The position numbers and the translations under genes were made by a program. Below the pieces are notes generated by a model. The model was not told the DNA's origin. It did no database searches and saw only the letters and a list, made by a program, of their open reading frames with translations. DNA of 64,000 nt from Torymus aiolomorphi (lineage: Eukaryota > Arthropoda > Insecta > Hymenoptera > Torymidae): assembly GCA_036365515.1 (NCBI GenBank), contig CM070875.1, forward strand, positions 3,011,001 through 3,075,000, given 5' to 3'. This document shows, piece after piece, positions 63,098 to 64,000 of this stretch. Each line of letters starts with the position of its first letter. The stretch's first letter is position 1.

Positions 63098-64000
63098 GCA
63101 ATTAAAAAGCAGTTATTTTCATTAGCTATAACATATATGAGGAGAAACGAACATTCTCTTAGTCCCAGATTTTTATTTATTATGAATGTTATGCGAATCT
63201 CTGCTCTTTCTCCTGTCTCGAGAACCATAAGAATTCGACAATTTTTATAAACGCGTGCTTGCGAATTGACGATTCAATGTTGCAAATTTTTTTTAATTAC
63301 TTTATATATTGAAGTGCAAAGAGTGAAGAAAATTTATGAGCGACTTTCATTTCTTTACGTGTAATGCAATTGAACTTGAAATTGGCAAGTACACAATGAA
63401 AGTCCAAAAAAAAAGATGTGAGAGGAGAGACTGTGATGCGAGTATAAGTGTCGAGCAATTGGATAATAAACTATGTACAGTATGTTTTACATATGTACAT
63501 TTTTGTTCAACAAAATTTTATTAACTGAATAGTTTTATGCGTTTATTACTCATTAAAATGAAATGCGTATTAACACCTTAACTCCTTATTCTCCTTTGTT
63601 GCTCAATACTTGCACTGAACAAATCGGCTCTAAATTAATATAAATATATATAAAGATATATTAACAAGCATTCTGTATATGTATATATAATTATAAATAT
63701 AAACCTTAATCGCGTAGATTACTCTAGCAGCACTCGAATTATGTCAAGCCGAAGCGTGACCCCAAACTATGAAACGCCGATATGAAAAGTAAAGGACACG
63801 ACGAAATCTTTGTAAAAAAAGTCTAAATCATTGTAACTTTAGCTTTTATTTAAGCACGTTTTATATTCATATTTTGCTGTATACTTACATAAATGCAAAA
63901 TTGAATTTATATAAAAGTTTATAATTAACATATCTTTTGACTGGTCATCTTGCAATCCAACGTCATCTTAGTCATGTGACAATAAAGAATCATTGTTATA
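63098..64000 (+). other. Ube3a: Ube3a 3' UTR and likely poly(A) signals
   Basis: AT-rich sequence follows the TAA. AATAAA occurs at 63465-63470 and at 63981-63986, the latter at the window edge. The short ORF at 63336-63524 has no recognised domain. Confidence 0.55.

Overview
The window is eukaryotic nuclear DNA, most likely from an insect. Genes are split by GT-AG introns. Coding exons and gene-proximal blocks are GC- and CpG-rich within AT-rich introns and spacers. Long (CT/GA)n, (TA)n and (CA)n microsatellites and small non-autonomous transposons are common. Undepleted CpG and the microsatellite style suggest Hymenoptera, possibly a parasitoid wasp; that placement is inference.

Four protein-coding genes can be supported. 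(1) Minus strand, 8508-8269: first coding exon of a dynein-2 heavy chain-like gene (DYNC2H1 type); the rest lies beyond the left edge. (2) Plus strand, 13313-16838: a two-exon cytochrome b561 domain protein (CYB561D2 type, 245 aa). (3) Minus strand, 40884-25387: a ten-exon SLC6 neurotransmitter:sodium symporter of glycine-transporter type (717 aa), followed by an in-frame 28-codon extension past a UGA-C stop. (4) Plus strand, 57769-63097: a complete Ube3a HECT ubiquitin ligase (11 exons, 862 aa), with two candidate alternative exons between its third and fourth constitutive coding exons. Genes 1 and 2 are divergent, 2 and 3 convergent, 3 and 4 divergent. They look like unrelated neighbours, not a pathway cluster.

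Region by region: 1-8.2 kb is a repeat field (an inverted-repeat element with a tRNA-like core, two families of ~288-bp tandem repeats, a ~214-bp tandem repeat, small inverted-repeat elements and a second tRNA-like sequence). 8.5-13.3 kb is a CpG-rich divergent spacer. 13.3-16.8 kb is the cytochrome b561 gene. 16.8-25.3 kb is an AT-rich convergent spacer with microsatellites and a TTAA-flanked MITE. 25.3-40.9 kb is the SLC6 gene, whose introns hold a ~1-kb fold-back element and a hAT-type MITE with an 8-bp target duplication. 40.9-57.8 kb is a divergent spacer very rich in purine/pyrimidine tracts, with a nested pair of MITEs and a 5'-truncated LINE bounded by a 15-bp target duplication. 57.8-64 kb is Ube3a and its 3' UTR.

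No new multi-gene system is visible. The most distinctive leads are the putative stop-codon readthrough extension on the SLC6 transporter, the possible truncated Ube3a isoform, and several cleanly delimited non-autonomous elements. Splice sites and protein families were read by eye; none was checked against transcripts or databases.
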